DNA of 64,000 bases from Gliomastix tumulicola (lineage: Eukaryota > Ascomycota > Sordariomycetes > Hypocreales > Bionectriaceae): positions 4,756,330 through 4,820,329 of the forward strand of contig BCHX01000002.1 of assembly GCA_001599755.1 (NCBI GenBank). Direction: 5' to 3'. Numbering within the stretch: position 1 is the first letter of the stretch; every line of letters begins with the position of its first letter. Below, in pieces: positions 22,707 through 32,786 of this stretch. The notes under the pieces are model-generated. The model made no database searches and was not told the DNA's origin. It worked only from the letters and a program-made list of their open reading frames with translations. The translations under genes were made by a program, and so were the position numbers.

Positions 22707-24062
22707 TCACCTGGGAGGATCATATGAAGACCCCTCGTTGCTCCGCCAGGAGCTCTCGTACTCGGCCTTCTTGGGCTTCTGCTTGGGCAGATCCCACAGC
22801 TCCTCCTCGCTCTCGGTGGACGGCAGGCGCTCCCTGGGCCCGACGACGGCGACGGCGACGCCCGTCTTGGAGCGCGACAGGCCCGAGTTGAGCTCGACGG
22901 CGTTGCTGCGCGAGCCGCTGGTGGCCTTGCCGCCGCTGCTGTTGACGAGGTAGCGCCCCTGGCCCGCGCCGAGCTTGCCCTGCTGCCAGCACCGGTAGAA
23001 GGCCTTGAGGGCGGGCATGTTGGCGGCGAGGATGGCCATGTCGATCTCGATGGCGGAGATGATGATCATCTTGCCGAGGGCCCAGGTGAAGTCGGGCGAG
23101 TTGGAGAACTCGAAGAGGATGATGGCGCGGAGGCCGCCGCAGAGGACGGCCGAGCCGCCCGTCGTGATGACGCCGAGCACCATGAGGCGGCGCTTCATGG
23201 ACATCTGGAGGGTCATGATGGTCGGGAGGGGCAGCACGAGGATGCAGACGTCGGTGAAGAGGTTGAGCGAGTAAGGAATGAAATAGGCGCTGGGATGCCA
23301 TTAGCCGGAGTCCTTTGGGATGGTTCAGTAGGATGGATGGTGATGACTTACACGTCGTTGCTGATGCACTGGACCTCAGGGTACTTGACCTTGTCGTAGA
23401 AGGCCTCCAGCGGCTGGCACTGCAGGCCGTAGAGGAGCCAGATGCCGATGGTCGTCAGCACGTGGAAGGCGATGACGGCCCAGAGACTCGCGCGGAAGAT
23501 CTTGTTCTTGGACAGGCGGAAGAAGAAGAGCAGGAAGCACATCTTGATGGAGAACTGCATCCAGACATAGATGAACTCCTCGGCAAGGAGGCCCTAGAAG
23601 CTTGCGTGTTAGAACAACCCAGTTACGTCAACTGTCGTCGGCGGCGTGTGTGTGTGTGTATTCACCTTGAGCAGATGGACCATATTCTCTGGCATCTCTA
23701 CCATGAAATCCTCGATGTGCCTGTTTCGGACCGTGATTAGTTCATCAGGCGTGGCACAAGCGCACGTGGGGGGAAGGGTTGACCTACATTCCACCACCCA
23801 TTATGAGGAAGAAGTACAGGATGCCCTGCTGGCAGGGAAAGAAGAACTGAAAGCACAACTCGTCAGCACCCGCGCGCGACCCGCCACATCTCTCAACACT
23901 TTGCTGGTTTTGACGCACAATCATGCTGGCCATCATCCAGTCGTCCCAGCCGAAGGACTTCATGGCGAATCCTCGAACCCAGATACGCATCGGGATCGTG
24001 ACCAAGGCGATGACGAAAAGCACCGTGATGATGGCGTGGGAGAGGGGGCGTAGGTCGTCCAT
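22707..24062 (-). CDS. Pth11-like/rhodopsin-domain seven-helix membrane protein
   Basis: Five exons on the minus strand, 24062-23919, 23846-23788, 23720-23666, 23593-23352 and 23289-22707, give 360 aa. Introns of 62-72 nt include one with an ACTAAT branch site. Seven hydrophobic helices are visible. The sequence carries the hallmarks of the fungal rhodopsin/SAT4 family: R-W-V-R then GWDDW after helix 1, a CQP loop after helix 4, and DVCILVLPLPTI then RR before later helices. No N-terminal CFEM domain is present. The C-terminal tail of about 90 residues is cytosolic, Ser/Lys-rich and possibly phosphorylated. Related Pth11 proteins sense surfaces or nutrients upstream of cAMP signalling; ligand and role here are unknown. 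It is divergent from the P450 gene. Confidence 0.85.
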
Positions 24063-25210
24063 CTTGCCGGCGTTGGACGACGCTTGAGCTTGTCGAACAA
24101 ACAAACTACAAAAAAACAAATTGGCAAAACACACACAACGACTCTCTTCTTCGTCTTCTTCGTTCTCAACGAGAGAGAGAAACGGGATTGGGGAAAGAAA
24201 TCAAATCAAGAATATCCTCCGGGCAAGAGATTAAATCGATGGAGGGCCCCTGGGCAGTCAAATAACCACTCGTCCTTCTGCCCGGCAGTCCCCAGAACTT
24301 ATCCATTCGGCAGAGACAGAGAGAGAGAGAGAGAGAGAGCGCGGAAGACAGACTACGACGGCCTGGAGCAACGCAATATCACGGCACAGATGTGCCCCCT
24401 TACCGGGGGGCTCCCACTTTCATTCAGGGTTATGTATTGGCCTACAGCTCCCACCCCGGCCAGCGGAAGGCTTCCCCTGGTTTGCTGTTACGAGAGGTCG
24501 CTGCGCTGCTGATGATGATGGGGCAGAGAAAGCCCCCCCCGCCCCTTGTCCAGGCCCCCTCTCCAGCTACGCTCAGACAGACAAAGTACTCAAAAGCCCT
24601 GTCCCTACAAGGGCCTACACTCTGCTTTGCTTTGCGTCCGTCCATCGACCTCCTTCCCGCCCGCTGACGCCTCGGTTTGATCCTGGTAGTTGCGTTTTAC
24701 ATAGTACGTACATAAAGACCACGGGTGCTGTCCTCCATGGATCACGGACGCGGACACTAGAGAGGATGCCTGTTGTGAATCATAAAGTACGATGTTGCCT
24801 CGAGTTTCCTCTTTCATACATATCCGTGTTCAGCCTCATGGGGAGTCGGTGTATTTTTTTTTCTTTTTCGAATCCTTCGCGAGCCGCAAAAAAAACTGAC
24901 AGTTGGGCCCGGTGCCAGGTGCCGAGCTGTTGGTTGCGCTCTTTGGGAATTTTAATCTGCAGCAGACTGGGCTCGGAAGTGCAAATTTTTGTTACGGTAG
25001 CATTGGGAGAGGGCACGGAAAGGGCCAGGGTCCCCGGCCCGGGCTCAATTATAACCGGGATGTTCTCTCTCCTCTCCCTGCAGCCCCTCTTTCTATCCTC
25101 GCTGCGACGGTGGTGGGTGGGCTCATTGATGGCGCGAGGTTGCTTGGACTTACGCTCGTCCCAGAATGGCGTTATGCGGGCAGATCGCTCTCCGCCTGAC
25201 ATGACAGCTT

Positions 25211-25211
<1 letters not shown>

Positions 25212-25245
<34 letters not shown>
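25212..25245. repeat. (AC)17 dinucleotide microsatellite
   Basis: Uninterrupted AC repeat of 34 nt, potentially Z-DNA forming, in the receptor/P450 intergenic region. Confidence 0.95.
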
Positions 25246-25247
<2 letters not shown>

Positions 25248-25397
25248 ACAACGGGAAGCGTCGAGCCATTGCAGCCGGACCCAACGCTAGACGGGTCTAT
25301 GCTTCCGGGAGCCAGTGAACGGCGGCGGTGCATATGGCTTGCATTTGGATGCCTGATTATTGGCTCTGTCTATGCGGGTAAACACCGAAGTGGAATA

Positions 25398-25414
25398 GGG
25401 GGGGGGGGGGGGGG
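25398..25414. repeat. G17 homopolymer
   Basis: Seventeen consecutive G. The exact length is vulnerable to assembly error. Confidence 0.8.
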
Positions 25415-25952
25415 TCCCTTAGGACTCGACCTCGACTCATGAACTGCAGCCAACAACCAACAACCCACCACCACTGCCGATCGAGGCAGTCCCCGTATCT
25501 CCCCCCCCCTTCCCCTTCCCCTCCCCTCTCACAGCTCAACTTCGAGTCCGTTGTTGGCCGCGTTCTCGACGGCAGGATAGGGGGGTCCTGGTCGACACAC
25601 CTGATTTTACCCGCACGCGAGATAACGCTCGTCTGCGTCGGGGACTTAGGCAGCCCGTCGACCCCAGCATCGTGACCCTTGGACTCGCAGTAGCGTGTCT
25701 CAAACGGTCGACATCCCCACGTTATGGCCAATGAACGAAGGGTGGCTCGACCACCTTGTGGTCCGTCGCGATCAATGGCCTCCCCTGGCTCGGCGAGAAA
25801 GGGCAGATAACGGGCGGGGGGAGAGAAGGCTCGGCATATAGTGAGAAAGGGGTCCCCTGAGCGACGAGATCGACATAAACTCGACCCTCTCTCGGTGGTC
25901 TCCTCCCTCAGCCTGCCCGCTCCAAGCCATATTTGCTGCCCACCTGCTGTTG

Positions 25953-25984
<32 letters not shown>

Positions 25985-26074
25985 CCTGCATCTTCTCCGT
26001 TCCATTGCAGTCCCAAGTCCCAAGTCCCTCCCCTCGCTCCCCTTCCCCTACCCCAATTCCCACCCTAAGTCACA

Positions 26075-28075
26075 ATGGTGCTCTCGCTGGTCTCTGCGCT
26101 GCAGGTCTCGTGGCAAGCGACGGCGGCCGCCGCGGCACTTCTCGGCGTCGCATCCCACCACATCGTCTTCCGGCCCTATGAGATCGACGGGGCCGGCTGG
26201 GAGCTTGTGTTTGGCTACATCGGCACCTTCTTCAGCCTCTGGGTCGCTTACGTGCAGCTGGCCGGTTTCAGCGTCGCCGGCGCCCTCCTCCGCACGCTCC
26301 TCTTCGCGACGTCCTACAACGTGTCCGTCACTGCCAGCATCCTCGTCTACCGGGCCTTCTTCCACCGGCTGGGGAGCTTCCCGGGACCCTTTGCCGCCCG
26401 GCTGTCCCGGTTCTATGCCTTTGAGAAGGCTACCAGGACCAACCGGAGCTGCGAGGATGTCCAGAAGCTGCATGAGCAGTATGGGGACTTTGTCCGTGTT
26501 GGTACGAGCCGGCTGAACCACTCTGTGGTTTGTGTATGTGTGTGCCATACAAGCAACTGACATGAACAATGTCACAGGCCCCCGAGAGATCTCCATCAAC
26601 CGTCCCTCTGCCATCCGTCCCATCTATGAGCCGCCTACCCAGACGACCAGGTCGCCGTGGTACGCTCAGGTGTCCAACGATGTCACCAAGATCTCCCTCA
26701 ACTCCACGCGCGTGCACAAGGTCCACAAGCAGCGCAAGAAGGGCTGGGAACGCGGTCTTGGATCCCGAGGTGAGTCTAACCTAACGTCTATATGTTATCT
26801 GGTGTGTATTTGCGCTGACATCTTTTGTAAAGCTATGGCTGTCTATGAGCCTCGCGTGCACGCCAAGGTTGACTCGCTGCTCTCCCGTGTGAGGGGCCAC
26901 GCTGGCACGCCCCTGGACATGACTCTGTACATCATGTTCTTTGGCTTTGATGTCATGGGTGATGTTGGTCAGTCGCATCTTTTTCCTCTGTGTGATTGTG
27001 GGCGTTCACTAACTCAAGATCAGGTCTGTCCAAGGACTTCCACATGGTTGAGAAGGAGGTTGAGGACCCGGCTATTGTCGGCGTCCACGAGAGCATGGCT
27101 GCTATTGGCATCGTCGGCACCGTCCCCTGGCTTCTTGCCATGCTTGGAAAGGTCCCTGGGCTGGCCCCGGGATACGCTCGCTTTACTGAGTGGTGCCACG
27201 ACCAGCTTCAGGAGAAGAAGAAGGTCAGTTGAGCCTGCTCAACGAAAAAATACACTGACAAAAGCTGACCAATAGACTAGTCCATGGCGAGGGATAAGGC
27301 TGCGCTCAAGGACCAGGAGCCCCGTGATATCATGGGATGGCTTCTCAAGGCAATGGATGAGAACGACCCGTGTGCTCCTCCCGGTCCTCTGGCCGTCGAG
27401 GAGGATGCCCGTCTTCTGATCATTGCTGGAAGCGACACTGTGGCTACTGCTATCACCAACTCGTAAGTGCCTTCTTACGGACTATGTAACAAAAGCCTGA
27501 ACGCGACGCTAACTGACTTGGACAGCCTGTACTATCTCGCCAAGAACCCTCGCGCCTACAACGCCCTCCAAGCCGCCCTGGCCGAGGCGTTCCCCAACGG
27601 CGACAGCGACTGGACCTACGAGAAGGCCCGCGCCGTCCCCTACCTCGACTGGGTCATCAACGAGACTCTCCGTCTCCGATCCCCCGTCCCCGGCGGTCTC
27701 GCCCGCGTGACCCCTCCCCAGGGCCTCATGGTCGACGACGTCTTCATCCCCGGCGACGTCGTCACCTCGGTGCCGACGTACACCATGCAGCGCGACGACC
27801 GCTACTGGCCCGAGGCGCTGACCTACAAGCCCGAGCGGTGGGAGGGTCTGTCCACCGAGAAGGAGCCCTGGATCCCCTTCACGCGTGGCCAGTGGGCGTG
27901 CTCCGGCAAGGCCATGGCCATGATGGAGATGCGCATGGTCATCGGTCGTCTGGCGATGAACTTTGACATTTCCTTCCCCGAGGGCGTCACTGCTGAGAAC
28001 ATCAAGTTCGAGTTCAAGGACACGTTCACGCAGACGTTGCCGCCTCTGCCTCTTATCTTTACCCCGAGGTCTTGA
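26075..28075 (+). CDS. Cytochrome P450 monooxygenase
   Basis: Six exons, 26075-26501, 26578-26769, 26833-26967, 27024-27223, 27281-27462 and 27526-28075, give 561 aa. The N-terminus has about three hydrophobic segments before the Pro-rich hinge GSFPGPFAARLSR. P450 signatures follow in order: the I-helix AGSDT (residues 367-371), the ExxR pair in NETLRLRSP, the PERW motif and the haem loop FTRGQWACSG with the axial Cys at residue 504. It is an ER-anchored monooxygenase needing an NADPH reductase. The multi-pass N-terminus resembles fungal secondary-metabolism P450s such as the tryprostatin B 6-hydroxylase/CYP67 group, but no partner pathway is visible nearby, so the substrate is open. Confidence 0.93.
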
Positions 28076-28326
28076 TTTTGATTTTGTTGTTGTTATGGGC
28101 TAGCTGTATGTATATCGTGATCATTCTTTGTTAAATAGTGTTCATTTGTAAGAATATTCTATGGTATCCTTGTGTGTGTTTCCGATGTGGTAATGTTGTC
28201 TCGAAGCGAACGTATTGCGCTCGGTATTTCATACTGTGTGTGGTGTCGATATTTCCGATACATAGCCAGCGAGCAGAGACCCTTCCATCCTTCCATCCCT
28301 CCATCCACGGTCGTCGAAATCTTATC

Positions 28327-28919
28327 TTAGAATGGGTACGCAGAGTAGGTGGCGAAGTATCCGAGAAGAAGCTATCCCAACGCGTCAGTTACTATGCACC
28401 GCACCATAGCAACCACCACTGAAAGAGATTGCCCCTTCGTACCTCGGTGCGCAGAGCCTCATCATCATCATCAGAACCATCCTCATCAGACGAATCATCC
28501 TCACCGGCTGGTTCAGCTGGTTCAGCTTGTTCAGCCGAGACCTCATACCTTAGCTTCGAGCCACCGCTGGCCGCCTGCCGCAGACCAGGCGGGCGGCGGG
28601 GGCGGAGTCGGCCCTCGAGAGCCCGGAGGACGGCCTCCTTCCGGGCGAGCTTGACGTCGATCTCGGCGAGGGCGCGCTCGTGGTGCTGCTTGCGCTCGAT
28701 GAGCTGGGCGCGGTCCTCGAGGTACAGGGCCACGTAGAGCTGGCCCGTGTTGCTGTTCCGGAAGGAGTCGGGCTTGTAGTGCCAGCTGCGGTGGAATTCG
28801 CGGGTCGTCGCGTGCAGTTTCTCGGTGGCGACGGCGACGTCGAGCTCGGCCTGCTTGCTGAGGGCGAGCAGGGCGTCGCGGGACTGGCGGAGCTTGAAGA
28901 TCTCGTTGATGCAGCTCAT
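28327..28919 (-). CDS. Small coiled-coil protein A of the five-gene array
   Basis: Starts at ATG 28919. Preferred model: exons 28919-28443 and 28371-28327 (173 aa), with an intron of 71 nt bounded by GTACGA and ATAG and a CTGAC branch site. Reading through without splicing instead stops at 28392 and gives 175 aa, so intron retention changes only the last 14-16 residues. Not recognised. Residues 1-45 and 60-105 are predicted amphipathic helices separated by a loop with W46, an NSNTG turn (G59) and aromatic residues. An acidic Asp/Glu/Ser tail follows. It is the first of five similar-sized minus-strand genes between here and 32 kb. Confidence 0.6.
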
Positions 28920-29747
28920 GGTGGGTGGGCTTGTATGATGATGACCTTGGGAGCTGCTGAGAAGGACGAGGAGGAGAGTGTCTTGAGTATCTTGAGTGTG
29001 AGGGGTGTAGGAGATCGATCAGTGTGTTACATCTTGTGCCATATTTGAATTCTTCACCTCACCTGGGCTCACTCACAGCTGGCATATCACAGGATCAAGC
29101 GGTATCGAAGTCTGCATCACATGCAACTGAGTGACCAGTGAAGCCTTTGTGCAGTCTGTGAGTCAAGATAACTCACGCGGCGCTGTACTCGCTGTGAATA
29201 AGCACTCAACGGCCATCAAGTTTGGGTGTAGCCGGAGGCAATCAAAGAAAACTCGCTCTAGGTCGCCGCTGGTGTTCCCTCTCGAAGGGGCTCTCCCATT
29301 GGAGGTCTTTCTCAGTCAGTTGCATATCCAGAGCGATGTGGTCCTTTATGAAGATGTTCGTCGCTCATGGGTCATGCCTCCCATGGTGCTTTGGCAGTCC
29401 CCGTGTCATAATTTCTCCCTTTTCTTTTCAATTCGCTGAAAAGGTACATGGGCCGAAATCTGAGGAGTTTGTGTATTAGTAGCATATCTTGTGTCTCGCA
29501 TAATTCTCACCTTGCTACACCCCATTGTTGCCAATAGGCTCCTGCTCGTTCAATGTGCGGAGCCAAGGTGTGTAAAACTATGCCTGACCGAACAATGGAA
29601 GATTACTGCCTGACTGACACATCCAAGCCGGATATGCTATGGGCTGCTGAGAGTGCTTATACAAACACCCCAAACGCATACAGTCACTGTCTAGTCTGCC
29701 AGGGGCGGATCGTGAATCAGTAATCCTTAGAGAAGGAAGAGTTTGAA
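28920..29747. other. Spacer between array genes A and B
   Basis: No gene seen; includes the promoter of gene A. Confidence 0.4.
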
Positions 29748-30092
29748 CTATCGCAGAATGCCGACGTCTCGGAGCCTCGATACGGTGGATGCCAGCTCCT
29801 CATTGACGTCCTGGAGCCGGTCGAGCCAGATCATCCTTGCGTCGTGGAGCGTCTTCATGTACTCTTCAAACCTCCGCTGACATGCCCGACCATGTTCGTT
29901 CTGCAGATAGTCGTGGTGGCTTCTCTTGAGCGCCTCGAGAAATTCCTCTTCGACTTCCATAAACCCTTCCAGCAACCTTGTCTGGCGTAGGATGTACTCG
30001 CACCGCTCATCTAGGTCTAGCTTGCGGGCTAGGAGTTCCTCAATCTCCCCGGGACCGACTTGCATCATGATAGGTATGACGCAACTTGACAT
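29748..30092 (-). CDS. Small coiled-coil protein B of the array
   Basis: 114 aa from ATG 30092; an upstream in-frame TTG is rejected as a start, and M9 or M10 could also be used. Not recognised. It is almost wholly helical: a first amphipathic helix (about residues 15-62, Glu/Leu-rich), an NEHG turn (G68), then F75 and Y78 in RFEEYMKTL, and a second helix to the end. There is no signal peptide and no membrane span. The second-helix heptads (leucines in WLDRL, VNEEL, VSRLRDV) suggest dimerisation. It resembles proteins A, C and D in size, strand and the G-x6-aromatic/aliphatic position after the turn. Confidence 0.55.
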   Translation of the reverse strand: MSSCVIPIMMQVGPGEIEELLARKLDLDERCEYILRQTRLLEGFMEVEEEFLEALKRSHHDYLQNEHGRACQRRFEEYMKTLHDARMIWLDRLQDVNEELASTVSRLRDVGILR

Positions 30093-30434
30093 TGCTGGCG
30101 TGCGAGATGAGTGCAAGGTGCTGCAAGGTCGAAGGATGGTCGGTGCAGCCCTCGGTCTTCGCGAGACAGGTTACTGGAAACGAGGGGTGAATGTTGGACT
30201 TATGAACCAGCGGTATAGAAGATTCACAGTGCCTTTCCTGTCTCTTGGCCAGTCACACATGTTCACGTGGGCACAATCGTCGTGAATGGGTGAGGACAAT
30301 TGACCATTGAAAGTCCAGAAGACGGAACAAGTCGGGACTAAATCAGTGCACTGAATACCTCGAAGCGCATACCTGCCATCCAAACGAAAGCCTCCGCCGT
30401 TCGCGAATCAATAAGAAAACCAAACCCACAAGCT

Positions 30435-30776
30435 TCAGCGAGTCTGCCGAGCCCGCCAGCTGTGCTTGTGACCCAGCTCCTCCAGCTCCTCATCCAGCTC
30501 ATCCATCTGATCCTCCACCTCTTCTATATTCTCCTGCAAGTCCGCGGCCTTCTCCGCAAGCTTGTCGTCGTCCTTCTCGTACTTCTTCAAGTGCCTGCCC
30601 TTGCAGGGCCCGTTCTCGTAGTAGACCGAGCAGTTCCGGCACTTCACGGTGAGATTGGTCCTCAGCGCCGATCGTTCCTCTTGGATGTTCTCTGCCCGGG
30701 TTAGGTAGCTCCTTCGTTCCTGACCCAGCTCTGCTAGCCGTCTCAGGATCCGGGCGACTTTGCGCTCGGCAGACAT
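30435..30776 (-). CDS. Small coiled-coil protein C of the array, with a CCCH-like motif
   Basis: 113 aa, single exon from ATG 30776. An N-terminal basic helix (residues 1-40) leads to C46-x2-C49-x8-C58-x3-H62, a possible zinc-binding C-C-C-H knuckle, then a strongly acidic coiled coil (residues 66-105) rich in Glu, Asp and Leu, and a basic end. No known family is recognised. Zinc binding is an inference from spacing alone; the other members of the array lack these cysteines. Flanking spacers (30093-30434 and 30777-31158) contain no gene. Confidence 0.6.
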   Translation of the reverse strand: MSAERKVARILRRLAELGQERRSYLTRAENIQEERSALRTNLTVKCRNCSVYYENGPCKGRHLKKYEKDDDKLAEKAADLQENIEEVEDQMDELDEELEELGHKHSWRARQTR

Positions 30777-31158
30777 CTTTTGTAGGGTGGGCTGTTGATG
30801 TTCAAGTTAGGGCACGAGTCGTATTGCCCTTCGTGTTGGGGTTAGATGGATAGATAGGATGGTGTCTGCAAGGCGAGTCTTGGTGAAGCTGAGATTTTAA
30901 AGAAGGGAAAAGTGGTATTTATACGATTCGCGCTATCGATACCACGTTTCCTCTGAATCAAGCAAGTTACACGACCACAACCACTGAAGGACCTCTAAAT
31001 CAGAAACCATTTGCCCAACCTTCCTGTTCAAGCACTACTTTCCCATCCGATCCCGTCACCAATTACATTCCATCGACCCTGATTCGCACTGCATGTCCTA
31101 CCGCAAAGCATCTCGCCCTCCGTCTGTCAGGAGCTCGAGGTCTTCCACCGGATCAACC

Positions 31159-31455
31159 TCATTTTTTCTTCATCTGGCGCTGCACATCGCTGATCTCGCC
31201 TTCAAGCCTCTTCACCTCGTTGGTCTGCTTCTTGTGCTCCTCAGTCATCTCGTCGAACTGTGTCTTGTAGTTGGTCTTGAAATTGGCCCCCGCGGCGCTG
31301 GTCTTCCAGATGGCGGTGCGAGCCGCCCAGTTCAAGTCGTAGCTCGCCTTGAGCGCCCGTTGGCGCTGCAAGACTTGGGCGGCCCGCGACTTGGCCGCAT
31401 CTCTCTGGGCCTTGAGGTCCTTCTCCTGCTTGCGGAGACTTCCAGTGTCAGGCAT
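31159..31455 (-). CDS. Small coiled-coil protein D of the array
   Basis: 98 aa from ATG 31455; an in-frame GTG 66 nt upstream is not a likely start. Very Lys/Gln/Ala-rich. Helix 1 spans about residues 5-38, followed by an aromatic linker (Y39, W43, W50), a SAAG turn (G56), Y63 and F67, and then a coiled coil that ends in a KKK tail. No known domain. The position of the turn glycine (56) matches protein C and is close to protein A (59). Confidence 0.55.
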   Translation of the reverse strand: MPDTGSLRKQEKDLKAQRDAAKSRAAQVLQRQRALKASYDLNWAARTAIWKTSAAGANFKTNYKTQFDEMTEEHKKQTNEVKRLEGEISDVQRQMKKK

Positions 31456-31768
31456 TTTTGCCGGGGAGGCAGTAGATGTTATTGTGTATCTTTCGTGGGG
31501 GCTGTTCTGAAGATCTGGCACGAGAAATGGAAAGAGCTGGAAGATTGTGCTGTCAGAACGAAGTATTGCTGGATCACGGGAATGGTTGGCGCAAACACGA
31601 TTCTTGGGGACGAGACGCTGGGATTTAATACAAGGAAAGATATACGTGACGAGGCTCTCGCTTCATGATCTTGTTGCCTATGAAAGCAGAGTGACTGACT
31701 GACTGATTGAACTGACTGCCCTTCAGCCAAAGGCCCTGTACCCTTCTGCCCTCGGCTATCCACGTTCT

Positions 31769-32038
31769 TCAATCACTCAATGGTGAATTCAAATAGAACC
31801 CAACCTGGCCCAAGAGCTCGTCCACCTCCCGCCACGGCTTCCGGATCTCCTTTTCCTTCGCCTTCTGATCCTTGAGGAATTTCTCGGTTCGCTGCACCTC
31901 CTCGGGGCTCCCGATCCGCATGGTAGCGAGCTCGGTATTGTACTCGTCTTTCAAGTCCTTCAGCGCCTGAGTGAGGGCGGACATCTTCCTCAACGCCTCC
32001 AAGAGCTGCTGCGCCCACGCGTGGTCGAGCGGAGCCAT
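31769..32038 (-). CDS. Small coiled-coil protein E of the array
   Basis: 89 aa from ATG 32038. Two charged helices (about residues 8-38 and 44-75) flank a short RIGSPEE turn (G43). The C-terminus is hydrophobic but too short for a membrane span. Not recognised. It is the last of the five and lies divergent to the beta-lactamase-like gene across a 748-bp spacer. Confidence 0.5.
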   Translation of the reverse strand: MAPLDHAWAQQLLEALRKMSALTQALKDLKDEYNTELATMRIGSPEEVQRTEKFLKDQKAKEKEIRKPWREVDELLGQVGFYLNSPLSD

Positions 32039-32786
32039 GTTGAAAGAGAGTCGTCGAAGGTACTAGTAGTGATCAGCGTGGGTGATGGAGGTTCTGTCGG
32101 ATGCGTGATGTTCACGAAGTGATTTGGCGATCGATTTGCCTGGAATACTTTCGCTGTCGCTTGCGTTGCGATGGGCAAGGTCTGAAGAGGGATTCTCGGC
32201 TCTGGCGGAGTGATATCTGGGAGTCTTATGGTGGGCAGATCATCTGTGATGAGGGTTGCCTTTGGATCGAATATTGGCTGCCGAGTCGTCGTCGGGGATG
32301 AATGCGTCCGTGACGGAGACTTTCTTCTTGTCATCGCGTATTTCTTGATCTCGGCCTGCGACGCTGCATGTTAATATTTTGTTGGAAAAGCGGCACTGAT
32401 GTCGATCAGGTGGCTGCTGAGGTTCTCTGTGTCCAAGGCCGCTGCAGTGGATGAAGGATGAATTTCGTGCATCGTGGTAAGTTTCGCACACACATGAGGC
32501 TTACGTCATCGCTGTTCTCTGTCACAGGCAGCATCAGACAGCTGCTATTTTCCCTGTGGAAATGGACGGCCACCCAATCAGTCTCCCAGTCTCTCATCTG
32601 TTTGTCTCACCAGACCCCTGCGGCCGATCACGCAGATCAAATGCCAGCCAGTCAGCAATTGGTGGGTATTGGAGCGAAAGCTTGAGCTGAAAAACGCACC
32701 AGTCCATTCAAATACCAGCAGCTGCCCCAACATTTGCATCGGGTCACCATTTTCTCCCCCTCATTGCAACCTCACATCGAATAAGG
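32039..32786. other. Divergent spacer between array gene E and the beta-lactamase-like gene
   Basis: No clear gene. An overlapping minus-strand frame at 31990-32334 covers the gene E start in another frame and is probably spurious. Confidence 0.4.

Larger units (their letters stand above)
24063..26074. other. Shared divergent promoter region with microsatellites
   Basis: 2 kb between the head-to-head receptor and P450 genes. No gene seen. It holds an AG tract (about 24306-24330), (AC)17 at 25212-25245, a G17 homopolymer at 25398-25414 and a TGC repeat at 25955-25985 in the P450 leader. Confidence 0.55.
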
